Shown here piece after piece: positions 19,381 through 28,983 of a DNA stretch of 64,000 bases. The notes under the pieces were generated by a model that searched no databases, was not told where the DNA came from, and saw nothing but the letters and a program-made list of their open reading frames with translations. Within the stretch, counting starts at the first letter, position 1, and each line of letters starts with the position of its first letter. Position numbers and translations under genes: made by a program. Source of the DNA: Prochlorococcus marinus bv. HNLC1 (GTDB lineage: Bacteria > Cyanobacteriota > Cyanobacteriia > PCC-6307 > Cyanobiaceae); contig GL947594.1 of assembly GCA_000218705.1 (NCBI GenBank), forward strand, positions 647,876 to 711,875, given 5' to 3'.

Positions 19381-20730
19381 ATGTCTCATTTGAAATTTAA
19401 AAATATCTTTGAAAGAAAAAAAATTATTTTATTGCCATTTTTCTTTTCAGGACTTTTGTTATCAAATACAATTGAATCTTCAGTTTTAAAAAGTAGTAAT
19501 AAGGAAGTAATTGATCATGTATGGCAAATAGTGTATAGAGATTTTTTAGATTCAGAGGGTAAATTTAATAAATCAAATTGGATTAAATTAAGAAAGAAAT
19601 TATTATCAAAAAATTACCCTAATGCTGATGATGCATATATTGCTATTAGAGAAATGTTAAATAATTTAAATGATCCTTATACAAGGTTTCTAGATCCTAA
19701 GCAATTTAATGAGATGAGGATTGATACTTCAGGAGAATTGACAGGTGTAGGTATTCAAATTTTAAAAGACTCGGAATCAGGATTTCTTGTTATCGTTTCT
19801 CCAATTGCCGGTTCACCGGCCTCTGAATCTGGAATACAAGCAAAAGATAAGATAATCTCTATTGATAACATTTCAACAAAAAGTTTAGATATCGAGGGAG
19901 CTGTGAAATTAATTAGAGGTAAGAAAGGTACTAAGGTTAATTTAGAGATTTTGAGGAATGGATCTATTTTTAATAAAACTCTTGTGAGAAAAAAAATTGA
20001 GATAAAGTCAGTTACAAGTAAAATTAATTCTTCAAGAAATGGTTTTTTGGTAGGTTATTTGCGCATTAAGCAATTTAATGCAAATGCTTCAAAAGATTTA
20101 AAAAAAGTAATACTTGATTATGAAACAAAAAATGTCTCTGGATACATCCTTGATTTAAGAAGTAACCCTGGTGGGTTGTTAGATTCAAGTATTGAAATTT
20201 CGAGACAATTTATCGATAAGGGAATAATCGTAAGTACATTATCTAAAAATGGTTTAAAAGAAGTAAAAAGGGCTAATGGTAGTGCTTTGACGAGTAAACC
20301 ATTAGTAGTGCTGGTAAATGAGGGTTCAGCAAGTGCTAGTGAGATCGTTTCTGGTGCAATAAAAGATAATCTTAGAGGTAAATTAGTTGGTAAAAAAACT
20401 TTTGGGAAAGGTCTTGTTCAGTCGATGAGATCACTTGTAGATGGTTCTGGCTTAACAGTTACAGTCGCAAAATACTTAACTCCAAATGGTATTGATATAA
20501 ATAAATTTGGAATTAGGCCTGATATAGAAGTCAATATGAATGTAAATCCTATACTTCAAAATCAGATAGGTACAAGGAGAGATAAACAATATAAAGTTGG
20601 AGAAAATGTTTTAATAAAACTTATAGAAAATAAAGGCTCAAATATTAGCTTCGTCCCTAATTCAACTAATCTTAATGTTGCATTGGATAACCCAAAAAAG
20701 AGAAATAAAATATTAAAAACTCATATCTAA
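19381..20730 (+). CDS. carboxyl-terminal processing protease (S41 family)
   Basis: 449 residues. An N-terminal hydrophobic segment (about 14-30) suggests export or a membrane anchor. A PDZ domain (about 108-200) includes GELTGVGIQI and GSPASESGIQAKDKI. The protease core has LRSNPGGLLDSSIE, the nucleophile loop VNEGSASASEIVSGA and the lysine-containing GKKTFGKGLVQS. This is the CtpA-type architecture, used in cyanobacteria to mature PsbA among others; which paralogue this is cannot be told from sequence alone. Confidence 0.92.
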   Translation: MSHLKFKNIFERKKIILLPFFFSGLLLSNTIESSVLKSSNKEVIDHVWQIVYRDFLDSEGKFNKSNWIKLRKKLLSKNYPNADDAYIAIREMLNNLNDPYTRFLDPKQFNEMRIDTSGELTGVGIQILKDSESGFLVIVSPIAGSPASESGIQAKDKIISIDNISTKSLDIEGAVKLIRGKKGTKVNLEILRNGSIFNKTLVRKKIEIKSVTSKINSSRNGFLVGYLRIKQFNANASKDLKKVILDYETKNVSGYILDLRSNPGGLLDSSIEISRQFIDKGIIVSTLSKNGLKEVKRANGSALTSKPLVVLVNEGSASASEIVSGAIKDNLRGKLVGKKTFGKGLVQSMRSLVDGSGLTVTVAKYLTPNGIDINKFGIRPDIEVNMNVNPILQNQIGTRRDKQYKVGENVLIKLIENKGSNISFVPNSTNLNVALDNPKKRNKILKTHI

Positions 20731-21681
20731 CATTTTTTTTATGGGTTTATATGCCTTTTCTATAATTTCAGGTGGTAACTCAATAGAAGGATAATTATTT
20801 TTTAAGCAATCTAAAATTTTTTCTAGTGTATTTAATTTCATATAAGGACATTCATTACATTTGCACCCTTCTAAATCAGGTACCTCTATAAAATTCTTAT
20901 TTGGTTCTTTCCTCTTCATTTGATGAATTATGCCTGGTTCAGTAAGCACCATAAATGTTGTTGAATCATCGCTGCTTATGAAATCTAATAATTTGCTGGT
21001 AGAGCCTATATAGTCAGCTAAATTTAATAAATTCTGGCTACATTCTGGATGAGCTACTACCTTTGCGTTAGGATTTTCAATTTTTAATTTTAGTAGGGCT
21101 TCTTCACTAAAAGTTTCGTGAACGATGCAACTTCCTGGCCAAAGTTTAAGTTTTCTTCCTGAGTTTTTCTGTACCCATCTTCCTAAATTTTGATCAGGTG
21201 CAAAAATTATCTTTTTGTCTTTTGGAAGTTTATTTACTAATGCAACTGCATTACTACTAGTGCATATAAGATCACTTTGAGCTTTTACTTCAGCTGTACA
21301 ATTAATATAACTGACTACGAAATGTCCTGGATTATCTTCTCTAAATTTCTGAAATTCATCTGCAGGACAGTCGTTTGCCAATGAACATCCAGCATCTATA
21401 TCTGGTAATAAAACTGTTTTATCCGGACAAAGTATTTTTGCAGTTTCAGCCATAAAGTGAACACCACAAAATATAATTACATCTGCATCAGTATTTGCAG
21501 CTTTTCTTGATAACTCTAATGAGTCACCAATAAAATCTGCTATGTCTTGAATCTCAGGCGCCTGGTAGTAGTGAGCAAGAATTATGGCATTTGAATTTTT
21601 GCATAAAGTCTTTATCTCAGAAATTAAATCTTCTTCAGTTCTGGTAGATTCTTTATTAGCTGTAGAAGTTGTAATGGTCAG
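20713..21681 (-). CDS. nadA: quinolinate synthase, start probably non-ATG
   Basis: Makes quinolinate from iminoaspartate and DHAP for NAD synthesis. Conserved: IILAHYYQAPEIQDIADFIG and FCGVHFMAETAK upstream of residue 100, CTSSNA, HPEC and GCKCNECPYMK. The first Met (MAETAK, 21453) is far too late: the AHYYQ motif and first cluster cysteine lie upstream in the same open frame. Upstream of that Met no ATG, GTG or TTG exists before the stop at about 21687. CTG at 21681 or ATT at 21675 are the only plausible starts, giving about 322 residues. Confidence 0.92.
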   Translation of the reverse strand: MTITTSTANKESTRTEEDLISEIKTLCKNSNAIILAHYYQAPEIQDIADFIGDSLELSRKAANTDADVIIFCGVHFMAETAKILCPDKTVLLPDIDAGCSLANDCPADEFQKFREDNPGHFVVSYINCTAEVKAQSDLICTSSNAVALVNKLPKDKKIIFAPDQNLGRWVQKNSGRKLKLWPGSCIVHETFSEEALLKLKIENPNAKVVAHPECSQNLLNLADYIGSTSKLLDFISSDDSTTFMVLTEPGIIHQMKRKEPNKNFIEVPDLEGCKCNECPYMKLNTLEKILDCLKNNYPSIELPPEIIEKAYKPIKKMLDMSF

Positions 21682-21727
21682 GATTTAAAATGTATTTTAT
21701 TAATTATATGATCAAATAGAAAAAATT

Positions 21728-22570
21728 CTGTCAAATTTTAAAATTGCTGTTGTTGGAGATTGTCATGGACTATGGTCTGAGGTAGATGTCAGCATCTTAT
21801 CAAAAAACAAGCCTGATATCGTTTTATTCGTTGGAGATATTTCAGAAGGCAATATAAAAATATTGAAAAAGATTAATTCTCTAGAAATTCCTTCATTTGT
21901 GATCCTCGGTAATCATGATAGGGGCCACGATAAATCGGGAGAAATCCTACTAAAACAAATTAGAATTCTTCAAGATAAATATTGTGGGTGGAAGTTAAAA
22001 ATTTTTAATAATCAATTAAATATTATTGGAGCAAGACCATGTAGTTCAGGAGGAGGTTACTTTTTATCTAAAGAGATGATAGGGGTTTATGGTCCCTTAA
22101 CCGAGGAAGATTCAGTAAAAAAGATTCTTAGTTGTTATGAAAATGCTCGTATAGAGCTTCCTCTTTTAATTATTGCCCATTCTGGTCCTTCAGGTCTGGG
22201 ATCTGAACCAGAAAGTATTTGTGGAAAAGACTGGAAACTTCCTTCAATGGATTGGGGAGATAGAGATTTATCTTTGGCAATATCAAAAATTCAAAAAGAA
22301 AGGAAGTTAGATCTTGTGATTTTTGGTCATACTCATAATCAATTAAAAAGAAATCTAGGTGAAAGAAAGATGTTTGTCGTAGATAAAAGAGGAACTGCTT
22401 ATCTTAATTGTGCTGTCGTTCCAAGATATAAAAAAATTGAAAATGATGAAATAATCATAAATTTCTCTTGGATTGAATTTCAAGATAATAAGTTAAGTTA
22501 TATTTCTCAAAGATGGTATACGGAATTGGGAGATATTTTTAGTGAGGATATATTATTTAAGGCTAATTGA
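21728..22570 (+). CDS. cyanobacterial metallophosphoesterase (TIGR04168-like), start probably non-ATG
   Basis: Calcineurin-like phosphoesterase: VVGDCHGLW (metal ligands D, H), FVGDISEG, LGNHDRGHD, IAHSGPSGLG and IFGHTHNQ. The first two motifs lie upstream of the first ATG/TTG-like codon (TTG at 21863) in an open frame that has no ATG, GTG or TTG. CTG at 21728 is the best candidate, giving about 280 residues. Substrate unknown. Divergent from nadA, with only 46 bases between the two proposed CTG starts. Confidence 0.85.
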   Translation: MSNFKIAVVGDCHGLWSEVDVSILSKNKPDIVLFVGDISEGNIKILKKINSLEIPSFVILGNHDRGHDKSGEILLKQIRILQDKYCGWKLKIFNNQLNIIGARPCSSGGGYFLSKEMIGVYGPLTEEDSVKKILSCYENARIELPLLIIAHSGPSGLGSEPESICGKDWKLPSMDWGDRDLSLAISKIQKERKLDLVIFGHTHNQLKRNLGERKMFVVDKRGTAYLNCAVVPRYKKIENDEIIINFSWIEFQDNKLSYISQRWYTELGDIFSEDILFKAN

Positions 22571-22580
22571 TATTAATTAT

Positions 22581-23381
22581 TCACTCGAATTTCTTAGGTT
22601 CTCTGTAACGAGAGAAAAGAGTTTGGGATAAAAGATATCCACCAATTGCTGCAGCTGAGAATGCAAGACTATTTTTAAATAAAGGCATTATTTCTGATGA
22701 TCTTGTAATAATTGGAGCCAAGCCAAATACTCCAAAAAGCATTCCCCATAGAGGCGATAAAAGAGCAAGAAAACCAATTGAGATAAATTCATTATCTTTC
22801 CTAGGCGCAGCGGAAAATCCTGCTACTAAACCACCTAGGATAGAGGTGCATAATGTCCATATATATTGTTCTTTAGTAAATCCAGGAACCACTTGACATC
22901 CGCCTCTTTCCAAGCAAACTTTTACAGAATTTATAGCATCAAGTACCGCTCCATCCTCTCCGTTATCACGAACATAATATTGATTCCCAAATCTTGTCTG
23001 AAGTTCAACCCAAAATAATCTTGGTAGAAATGAGAAATATGCTTCTCCTACATTAAAATTTAATAAATTACCTCCTCTGGGATCAGCAACTATAAGAAGA
23101 CTTGTTTCATCAAGATTCCAATAATCTTTTATCGCAAGCCCAGGATTACTTTCAAATTGCGATAAATACTTTATTTTCCATCCACTTTCATTCTCAATTG
23201 TATTTAAATTCTCTTCAAGTACTTCTTTTTGTTTAGGACTTAATATTTTAGCTAAATCGAGGACTGGTGAATTCACTTCAGGCAAAAGCTCTGGATTATT
23301 AAGAGCGAAAGATGGTTTACTAAAAATTAGTATTGCTAGAGATAGAAAAATTCCTAATAAATAGTTAATCTTTGTAGGCAT
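22581..23381 (-). CDS. TPM-domain protein (TLP18.3/Psb32 family)
   Basis: 266 residues. N-terminal signal peptide MPTKINYLLGIFLSLAILIF ending near SFA (about 27). The TPM domain, about 35-165, includes VLDLAKILSPKQKEVLEENL and LLIVADPRGGNLLNFNVGE. Two C-terminal hydrophobic stretches (about 180-200 and 212-232). Psb32/TLP18.3 proteins protect or repair photosystem II; that role is likely but inferred. It is convergent with the phosphoesterase gene. Confidence 0.85.
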   Translation of the reverse strand: MPTKINYLLGIFLSLAILIFSKPSFALNNPELLPEVNSPVLDLAKILSPKQKEVLEENLNTIENESGWKIKYLSQFESNPGLAIKDYWNLDETSLLIVADPRGGNLLNFNVGEAYFSFLPRLFWVELQTRFGNQYYVRDNGEDGAVLDAINSVKVCLERGGCQVVPGFTKEQYIWTLCTSILGGLVAGFSAAPRKDNEFISIGFLALLSPLWGMLFGVFGLAPIITRSSEIMPLFKNSLAFSAAAIGGYLLSQTLFSRYREPKKFE

Positions 23382-23403
23382 GAAAAATTTTTAACTCCTT
23401 ATA

Positions 23404-24612
23404 TTGTCACCGATGAATAGTCTTCCTGCGAATAGCCCAAGATGGTTTACAGAAATAATTTCGGAAAAAGGAGGCATTTTAAGTTTTTATGATTATATGA
23501 ATATTGCATTAAATAATCCAACTAATGGTTATTACGGAAGTGGCAAGGCAAAAATAGGCCAAAATGGTGATTTTGTAACTTCTCCATCTCTATCTGATGA
23601 TTTCTCTCACCTTTTAGCTATTCAACTAGAAGAGTGGATATTACAAATAAAAAATAAGTTAAATTTAAAAAAGAGAATAACAGTTCTTGAATTTGGTTCT
23701 GGTAAGGGGTGTCTATTAGGAGGAATAATTAATTATTTTCTAAATAAAAACTCTCAAATTCTTAATGATATTTCATTTAAAATAATTGACTTAAATGAAG
23801 GAATGATTGAAATACAGAAAATAAATTTAAAAAAGTTTCTTGAAAAAGGCATTGATATAAAGTGGGTATCTTTAAGTGATTTAGAAGATGATAATTTAAA
23901 TGGAATAGTTATTGCTCATGAAGTATTAGATGCTTTTTGTGTTGAAAGAATTCAATTTAAAAAAGGTGTAATTTATCAACAAGGTGTACAGTTAAATAAA
24001 GAGAATCAAACTCTAGATTTTATAAATTTGCAACTTACTGAAGAAATAAAAAAATTTATTAAAGAAATTAAAAATGAATTAGGGGTGAATATTCCTCCTG
24101 AAGATGCTCCAGAAGAATGGACTACCGAATTAAATATTGATAATTTAAGTTGGTTGGAAAATCTATCAAGAAAAATTAATAATGGAATATTACTAATCAT
24201 TGATTATGCAATAGATTCTAAAAAGTATTATTCCCCTCAGAAAAATGACGGAACTATATTAGCTTACAAAAATCAAAGGGCATTCAGGGAAATCCTACAC
24301 AGTCCCGGTGAGTTTGATTTGACATGCCACATTTGTAGTGACCTCTTGATTTATCAGGCAAAATTAGCAGGCTTTGAATCACTTGGATTAGTAAAACAAG
24401 GGGAGGCATTACTTTTATTGGGCTTAGCTCAAAAACTATTTGAAATTCAGAATAATCTAAAGAATGATTTATCACAGGCTTTAATAAGAAGGGAAGCGAT
24501 GCTTAGATTAGTAGATCCAATTTGTTTGGGAGATTTCAAATGGTTTGTTTTTAAAAAATCTAGTAATAAAGAATTTTCAATAGAATCTAAATGCATTAAC
24601 AAAAGTATTTAA
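23404..24612 (+). CDS. SAM-dependent methyltransferase of the MidA/NDUFAF7 family
   Basis: 402 residues from TTG; ATG at 23413 is an alternative. The N terminus has [25 protein letters not shown] and [21 protein letters not shown], characteristic of the family. The SAM motif [14 protein letters not shown] is followed by [14 protein letters not shown] and LLIIDYAID. The family arginine-methylates complex I in mitochondria; the cyanobacterial target is unknown. It overlaps the 3' end of convergent aroB by 17 bases. Confidence 0.85.
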   Translation: MSPMNSLPANSPRWFTEIISEKGGILSFYDYMNIALNNPTNGYYGSGKAKIGQNGDFVTSPSLSDDFSHLLAIQLEEWILQIKNKLNLKKRITVLEFGSGKGCLLGGIINYFLNKNSQILNDISFKIIDLNEGMIEIQKINLKKFLEKGIDIKWVSLSDLEDDNLNGIVIAHEVLDAFCVERIQFKKGVIYQQGVQLNKENQTLDFINLQLTEEIKKFIKEIKNELGVNIPPEDAPEEWTTELNIDNLSWLENLSRKINNGILLIIDYAIDSKKYYSPQKNDGTILAYKNQRAFREILHSPGEFDLTCHICSDLLIYQAKLAGFESLGLVKQGEALLLLGLAQKLFEIQNNLKNDLSQALIRREAMLRLVDPICLGDFKWFVFKKSSNKEFSIESKCINKSI

Positions 24613-25687
24613 GGAAATCACTTTCAACAATATCGGTATAAATACTAACTTTTCCTATTTTGTTAGGTAGTATAAATCTCATTTTGCCTTCTTGAACTTT
24701 TTTATCACCCATTAAAATCCTAACTACATCTGATTTATTTAAAGTTGGAACCTCTATTGGTAATCCATATCTTTTTATTAAATTATTCTGTCGAGTAGTT
24801 TCTTCTTTTTTCCATAACCCTTTAGAAAAAGCAATTTCGCCAGCAATCCTCATCCCAATTGATATTGCTTCTCCATGCAAATATTCTCCATATCCACATA
24901 AATTTTCAATAACATGGCCAAAAGAGTGTCCATAATTTAAGTAGGCCCTAATACCTTTTTCTTTTTCATCCTCTGAGACAATATCAGACTTTATCTCCAC
25001 TGAATCCTTTATAATTTTTACCAAACTTTGATTTTCTAGATTAACTATATTTCTTAAATTAAATTCATCTTCTAAATATTCAAAAAGTTCTTCATCTCTT
25101 ATAATCCCATATTTAATTATCTCAGCCATGCCTGCATTAAATTCACGTGATGGAAGTGTTTTTAATGTGTCAGTATCAATAAATACGGCTTTAGGTTGAT
25201 TAAAAGCACCAATTAAATTTTTACCTTTTGGATGATTTACTCCAGTCTTACCTCCTACTGATGAATCAACCATCGACAAAAGAGTAGTAGGGATTTGAAT
25301 ATAATCTAATCCTCTTAACCAAGTAGCAGATGCAAAACCAGTAATATCTCCAACTATTCCTCCTCCAAGTGCGATCATTAATGAACCTCTTTCCATCCCA
25401 TATTCAAAAGCGGCATCATAAATTTCATTTAATGTACTAATGTTTTTAAATTTTTCTCCTGCTTTAATAATAAAAATTTTTGCAGAATAATTATTTTCTT
25501 TTAAGTTATCTAATACTATGTTTCCAAATAAATTAGCAATTTCCTGGTTTGATACTATTAATATTTTTCTTGTACTTTTTATACCTAATTCAACTAATCT
25601 ATTACCGATTTCAGATAATAATCCTGCTTTTATTGTTACCTCATAAAAGTTTTTATCAATCGGCACATGGATTTTGTTTTCAATCAC
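24596..25687 (-). CDS. aroB: 3-dehydroquinate synthase
   Basis: 363 residues, full length. Second step of the shikimate pathway, NAD- and zinc-dependent. Visible: [47 protein letters not shown], and the zinc His positions in [11 protein letters not shown] and [12 protein letters not shown]. The start at ATG 25687 is well placed. It faces purK divergently with about 117 bases between. Confidence 0.96.
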   Translation of the reverse strand: MIENKIHVPIDKNFYEVTIKAGLLSEIGNRLVELGIKSTRKILIVSNQEIANLFGNIVLDNLKENNYSAKIFIIKAGEKFKNISTLNEIYDAAFEYGMERGSLMIALGGGIVGDITGFASATWLRGLDYIQIPTTLLSMVDSSVGGKTGVNHPKGKNLIGAFNQPKAVFIDTDTLKTLPSREFNAGMAEIIKYGIIRDEELFEYLEDEFNLRNIVNLENQSLVKIIKDSVEIKSDIVSEDEKEKGIRAYLNYGHSFGHVIENLCGYGEYLHGEAISIGMRIAGEIAFSKGLWKKEETTRQNNLIKRYGLPIEVPTLNKSDVVRILMGDKKVQEGKMRFILPNKIGKVSIYTDIVESDFLKYFC

Positions 25688-25804
25688 AGCATTTATAAAA
25701 TTTGATAAAGTATCTTTTTAAAAATATTTTTATCATAACTTGATTTGAAAATTACTTCAAAATATTTAGTTGTTAAGAATAAAAAATAGTAATAAAATTT
25801 TTAT

Positions 25805-27004
25805 ATGTCTATTTCAGGAAATATTAATAATTATTCAAAACCCTACCCAATAGGAATTATTGGCGGTGGTCAATTAGCATTAATGCTTGTAGAGGCTGCA
25901 AAAGAAAGGGATGTAAAAGTTTGTATCCAAACGAAATCTTCTGATGATCCAGCGGCATTAAAAGCAGATAAAGTTATTCATGCTGATCCATTGCAAATTA
26001 AAGGTAATAAGACTCTAATAAAGAACTGTGAAAAAGTTATATTTGAGAATGAATGGGTAAAAATTGAAAAATTAAAACAATTCTGTTCTGAGGTTTCCTT
26101 CATTCCAAATTTGGATGCATTAAACCCTTTAGTGGATAGGATTTCTCAAAAAAGATTTATAGATAAATTAAATTTGCCTTCACCAAAGTGGCTATCTATA
26201 AGTGATTATGCAAATCTTGCGGCAGAAGATCTAAAAGCATGGAAATTTCCAATAATGGCAAAATCATTTAAAGGTGGTTATGACGGGAAAGGGAATAAGA
26301 AAATCTCCTGCAAAGAAGAATTAGATGATTTTTTAAGTTTAAATAAATCTGAAGAATGGATATTTGAAGAATGGATTGATTATGAAAAGGAAATTGCTTT
26401 GATTGGGTCTAGAGATAAGGATGGTGTTGTAAGAGTATTTCCTATAGTTGAAACTTTTCAATCAAATAATGTCTGTCATTGGGTATTATCTCCTGCAGAA
26501 ACATCTTATGAAATTGATTTATTTGCATATAATATTTTTTCATCGATTGTCAATGATTTAAATTATGTAGGTGTTTTGGGAATAGAATTCTTTTTTGGTA
26601 AAAGCGGTCTTTTAATAAATGAGATAGCCCCAAGGACTCATAATTCTGGACATTTCTCGATTGAAGCATGCAATTCAAGCCAGTTTGATCAGCAAATATG
26701 TATCTCTGCAGGTATAAAAACACCTGATATAAATATGAATAGCAAAGGGGCCTTGATGATCAATTTACTAGGACTTAGAAAAAATCACTCTTTAAAAATT
26801 CAAGATAGGATTGATCTTCTATCTAATATCAATGGTGCAAATATTCATTGGTACGGGAAATCTAAAGAAACATTTGGAAGAAAAATGGGTCATATTACCT
26901 TTTTGCTTAATGAAAATAATCATGAGAAGAGATATGAAAAAGCTCTCTCATTAAAAAAAGAAGTTAATCATGTTTGGCCATCTCCTTATGACTCCAAAAA
27001 ATAG
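25805..27004 (+). CDS. purK: N5-carboxyaminoimidazole ribonucleotide synthetase
   Basis: 399 residues, ATP-grasp enzyme of purine synthesis converting AIR and bicarbonate to N5-CAIR. GIIGGGQLALMLVEAAKERD (N-terminal preATP-grasp), KSFKGGYDGKGNKKI (ATP-binding loop), FEEWIDYEKEIALIGSRD and NEIAPRTHNSGHFSIEAC are clear PurK signatures. The 6S RNA gene follows on the same strand, an arrangement known in cyanobacteria. Confidence 0.96.
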   Translation: MSISGNINNYSKPYPIGIIGGGQLALMLVEAAKERDVKVCIQTKSSDDPAALKADKVIHADPLQIKGNKTLIKNCEKVIFENEWVKIEKLKQFCSEVSFIPNLDALNPLVDRISQKRFIDKLNLPSPKWLSISDYANLAAEDLKAWKFPIMAKSFKGGYDGKGNKKISCKEELDDFLSLNKSEEWIFEEWIDYEKEIALIGSRDKDGVVRVFPIVETFQSNNVCHWVLSPAETSYEIDLFAYNIFSSIVNDLNYVGVLGIEFFFGKSGLLINEIAPRTHNSGHFSIEACNSSQFDQQICISAGIKTPDINMNSKGALMINLLGLRKNHSLKIQDRIDLLSNINGANIHWYGKSKETFGRKMGHITFLLNENNHEKRYEKALSLKKEVNHVWPSPYDSKK

Positions 27005-27021
27005 GTTAATATGATTTAGCT

Positions 27022-27205
27022 ACCTTATTGGTCGAATTCTTTTACTGTGCTCTGATCTGACTCTTTATCGACTTGTGGAGACTGTCGTGATGCTGAAGTA
27101 GACCATCCTAGTAGTTGGAAATGGATGCTCACTTTGTCTCCTCTTCTGGCTTTTCCAGGTCGATGCAACAGAGATTTGACGGTAAAGTGGTATTCCTCTC
27201 AAAAG
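27022..27205 (+). ncRNA. ssaA: 6S RNA (RNA polymerase regulator)
   Basis: This stretch directly 3' of purK folds as one long interrupted hairpin. GG and GAAT (27030-27038) pair with ATTC and CC (27191-27197); TTTACTGT (27041-27048) pairs with ACGGTAAA (27179-27186); CTCTG with CAGAG; ATCGAC (27067-27072) with GTCGAT (27159-27164); GGAGAC (27077-27082) with GTCTCC (27136-27141). The size of about 180 nt, the rod shape with internal bulges and the purK neighbourhood match cyanobacterial 6S RNA. The exact ends are estimated. Confidence 0.8.
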
Positions 27206-27240
27206 CTTGTTATAATGACTGTTTTTGAGGGGTATTTTAT
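27195..27240 (+). terminator. intrinsic terminator-like hairpin after 6S RNA
   Basis: CCTCTCAAAA (27195-27204) pairs with TTTTGAGGGG (27223-27232) with one mismatch; a T-rich tail follows. It overlaps the last bases of the proposed 6S rod, so it may be an alternative fold. Confidence 0.45.
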
Positions 27241-27306
27241 TTTTATCTTGAGAGAGGATACACTAAAATCCTTTTCCAAAGACCTTAGCCAATTTAATAT
27301 TCTAAA

Positions 27307-27459
27307 ATGAAAAAATGTGATGTTTGCAATAAATTAGGCAAAGTCCATTACAGGGTTAAATCAATTAAGTTTAAGACTTGGATATTTTCTTGTGAAGAAT
27401 GCTGGGAGTATATTTCTAATCAAGAGAAATATTGTTATGGAGGTACAAGAAAATCTTAA
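27307..27459 (+). CDS. small zinc-ribbon-like protein (50 aa)
   Basis: Read directly: ATG 27307 to TAA 27459. It starts MKKCDVCNKLGKVHYRVKS and has a second pair in FSCEECWEY, so two CxxC knuckles about 22 residues apart form a probable treble-clef or ribbon zinc site. A third Cys lies near the C terminus. No family name recognised. It could be a nucleic-acid-binding or assembly protein. Confidence 0.65.
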   Translation: MKKCDVCNKLGKVHYRVKSIKFKTWIFSCEECWEYISNQEKYCYGGTRKS

Positions 27460-27602
27460 TTTGTTTAATTTATGCAGATTTAAAAATATTTGAGGAGATA
27501 TAAACTATTGAGATAGAATATTTTATCCATTGATGGATACATATTTACGAATAGGGATAATTCTAGTAAAATCACTAAATATAGCTTTAAAATTTTAGTT
27601 TC

Positions 27603-27998
27603 ATGACGCAAGCAAAGTTAGAGGGATTACTCAAGATAGATAACGAATCTTATAACCTTTTAAGAGTTTTTCATATGATGATGGAATTGGATAATACCCA
27701 GGATGTTCCTCTTCAGTCAATGGCTGTGTTTATGTATATTGCGAGCTTTCAAAATTGTAATAAACAGAATATTGAAGAACACTTCAAAATGAGTAAAGCT
27801 AGTTCTTCAAGAATCACCGATTATTTATCTAGATATCACAGACTTGGTAAAGCAGGGCTTGGGTTAATTTCTAAAGAAAGAGATAATAAAGACAAACGCA
27901 AAACATCCTTGAAGCTTACTAGAAAAGGTAAGGATTTAATTGAAAAGATATTTGGAATGCTTAATGAAGATATAATAGATTTTGAAATTGAGGAATAA
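27603..27998 (+). CDS. winged-helix (MarR-like) DNA-binding protein
   Basis: 131 residues. Residues about 37-110 form a helix-turn-helix and wing: VPLQSMAVFMYIASF, then NIEEHFKMSKASSSRITDYLS as recognition helix, and the wing with KERDNKDKRKTSLKLTRKGKDLIEKI, which is a typical MarR wing followed by the C-terminal helix. Ligand and targets unknown. A phage or island origin is possible, as it opens the accessory stretch. Confidence 0.7.
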   Translation: MTQAKLEGLLKIDNESYNLLRVFHMMMELDNTQDVPLQSMAVFMYIASFQNCNKQNIEEHFKMSKASSSRITDYLSRYHRLGKAGLGLISKERDNKDKRKTSLKLTRKGKDLIEKIFGMLNEDIIDFEIEE

Positions 27999-28061
27999 TT
28001 TTTGCAATCTTTTAAAATTAAATATTAACTTCTAATTAGCTCGGATTATTGATTTAAATTA

Positions 28062-28262
28062 TCACTGCTCTTGCCTTTCTTGTATTTTTATTTGTTCAAA
28101 TTCTTTTTTAGAAACCACTCTAATTTTGTATTCTGGATACCTTGTCTTCCACCATTTGTTTAAGGATATTGCTACCCCAGTTAAATCTCTAGTACAGATA
28201 TGTACCCAAAGAATTTTATTTTGATCTTGCTTAAAAAATTCCCAATTAGTAGATTTATTCAC
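28062..28262 (-). CDS. hypothetical protein (66 aa)
   Basis: A basic, Trp-rich, soluble product (NWEFFKQDQNKILWVHICTRD, LNKWWKTRYPEYKIRVVSKKEF). Family unknown. Its GTG start overlaps the stop of the 29-residue membrane peptide upstream by 4 bases (GTGA), suggesting coupled translation. Confidence 0.55.
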   Translation of the reverse strand: MNKSTNWEFFKQDQNKILWVHICTRDLTGVAISLNKWWKTRYPEYKIRVVSKKEFEQIKIQERQEQ

Positions 28263-28348
28263 TTTATAAAATAAATAATTAAACCAATAAAAGAACTACC
28301 GACAAGCAATAAGACCATTAATAAAGCTACTAACTTTGCTAATCCCAT
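28259..28348 (-). CDS. tiny membrane peptide (29 aa)
   Basis: ATG 28348 to TGA 28259. Almost entirely one hydrophobic helix: MGLAKLVALLMVLLLVGSSF then IGLIIYFIK. It overlaps the following GTG start by 4 bases. A single-pass peptide of this type is common in Prochlorococcus membranes; function unknown. Confidence 0.5.
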   Translation of the reverse strand: MGLAKLVALLMVLLLVGSSFIGLIIYFIK

Positions 28349-28732
28349 TCATTTATCCAATTAATGAAAGAATAAGGGTCATTAACTTTTCAACAATAAA
28401 TCTTCTATCCATATAAAAAAGTGATTTATTCTCCTAATTTTAGATAGTCTGTCAACAATAACCATTAAAGCTTTAGCTTAAGGAGTTGATTGCTTTTCTG
28501 GTCAGAACTTTTAATTAATTTTCCTAAAAAGAAGTTGATAATAAAGTTTTCCGAGGCAAAATAATTTTTATTGGCAACGAATCCTCTTACAGAAGCAAAA
28601 AATAGCTACATAAATCTACATTTATGTAACAGTACTGATACGTATATCTCAATAAAGGTTAGTTTTAGGCGAATAACTTTACAATAATTAATATTTATGT
28701 TACATTAATTAACAATTAAACAATTTTTAATC
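28349..28732 (+). promoter_or_regulatory. upstream region of the hli cluster
   Basis: About 384 bases without a defendable ORF. It holds a perfect 8-bp inverted repeat (28607-28628) about 105 bases before the first hli start. The sequence between it and the start is AT-rich and probably contains the promoter, but no confident -35/-10 pair can be named. Confidence 0.45.
28607..28628. promoter_or_regulatory. inverted repeat, possible operator
   Basis: TACATAAA and TTTATGTA are separated by 6 bases, forming a perfect dyad. There is no T-run downstream, so a protein-binding site upstream of the light/stress-responsive hli genes is more likely than a terminator. Confidence 0.45.
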
Positions 28733-28840
28733 ATGACTCCAGAAGCAGAAAGATTTAATGGATGGGCAGCGATGCTCGGTTTCGTTGCAGCAGTCGGTGC
28801 ATACGTATCAACTGGTCAAATCATTCCAGGATGGTTCTAA
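28733..28840 (+). CDS. hli: high-light-inducible protein (35 aa)
   Basis: ATG 28733 to TAA 28840. The product is MTPEAERFNGWAAMLGFVAA followed by VGAYVSTGQIIPGWF. It is a minimal one-helix chlorophyll-binding protein: the ExxNGxxAMxGF motif is present, with Trp in place of Arg after NG, plus the TGQIIPG tail of multicopy Prochlorococcus Hli proteins. It is thought to bind chlorophyll or carotenoid and dissipate energy near photosystems. Its stop overlaps the next start (TAATG). Confidence 0.9.
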   Translation: MTPEAERFNGWAAMLGFVAAVGAYVSTGQIIPGWF

Positions 28841-28983
28841 TGGAAAACAATCAATCTAAGAGAAACATTGATCCTCAGAAAATTACAGCTGAGAAGCTCA
28901 ATGGAAGATTTGCTCTTCTAGGAGTAATCGCGCTAGTTGGCTCTTATGTCACAACAGGTCAAATTATCCCAGGTATGGTTTAA
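28840..28983 (+). CDS. hli: high-light-inducible protein (47 aa)
   Basis: ATG 28840 overlaps the stop of the previous hli gene and its own TAA (28983) overlaps the next ATG, so three genes are translationally coupled. A polar N terminus (MENNQSKRNIDPQKITAEK) leads to LNGRFALLGVIALVGSY and TTGQIIPGMV. The frame is open further upstream, but that part is antiparallel to sense: it runs through the first hli gene in another frame, so the 28840 start is chosen. Confidence 0.9.
   Translation: MENNQSKRNIDPQKITAEKLNGRFALLGVIALVGSYVTTGQIIPGMV

Noticed and set aside
27125-27310. 61-codon frame downstream of purK
   Set aside because: It overlaps the long 6S RNA hairpin and has no protein-like order.
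28762-28839. N-terminal extension of the second hli gene
   Set aside because: It runs through the first hli gene in another frame; the coupled ATG at 28840 gives a normal Hli protein.
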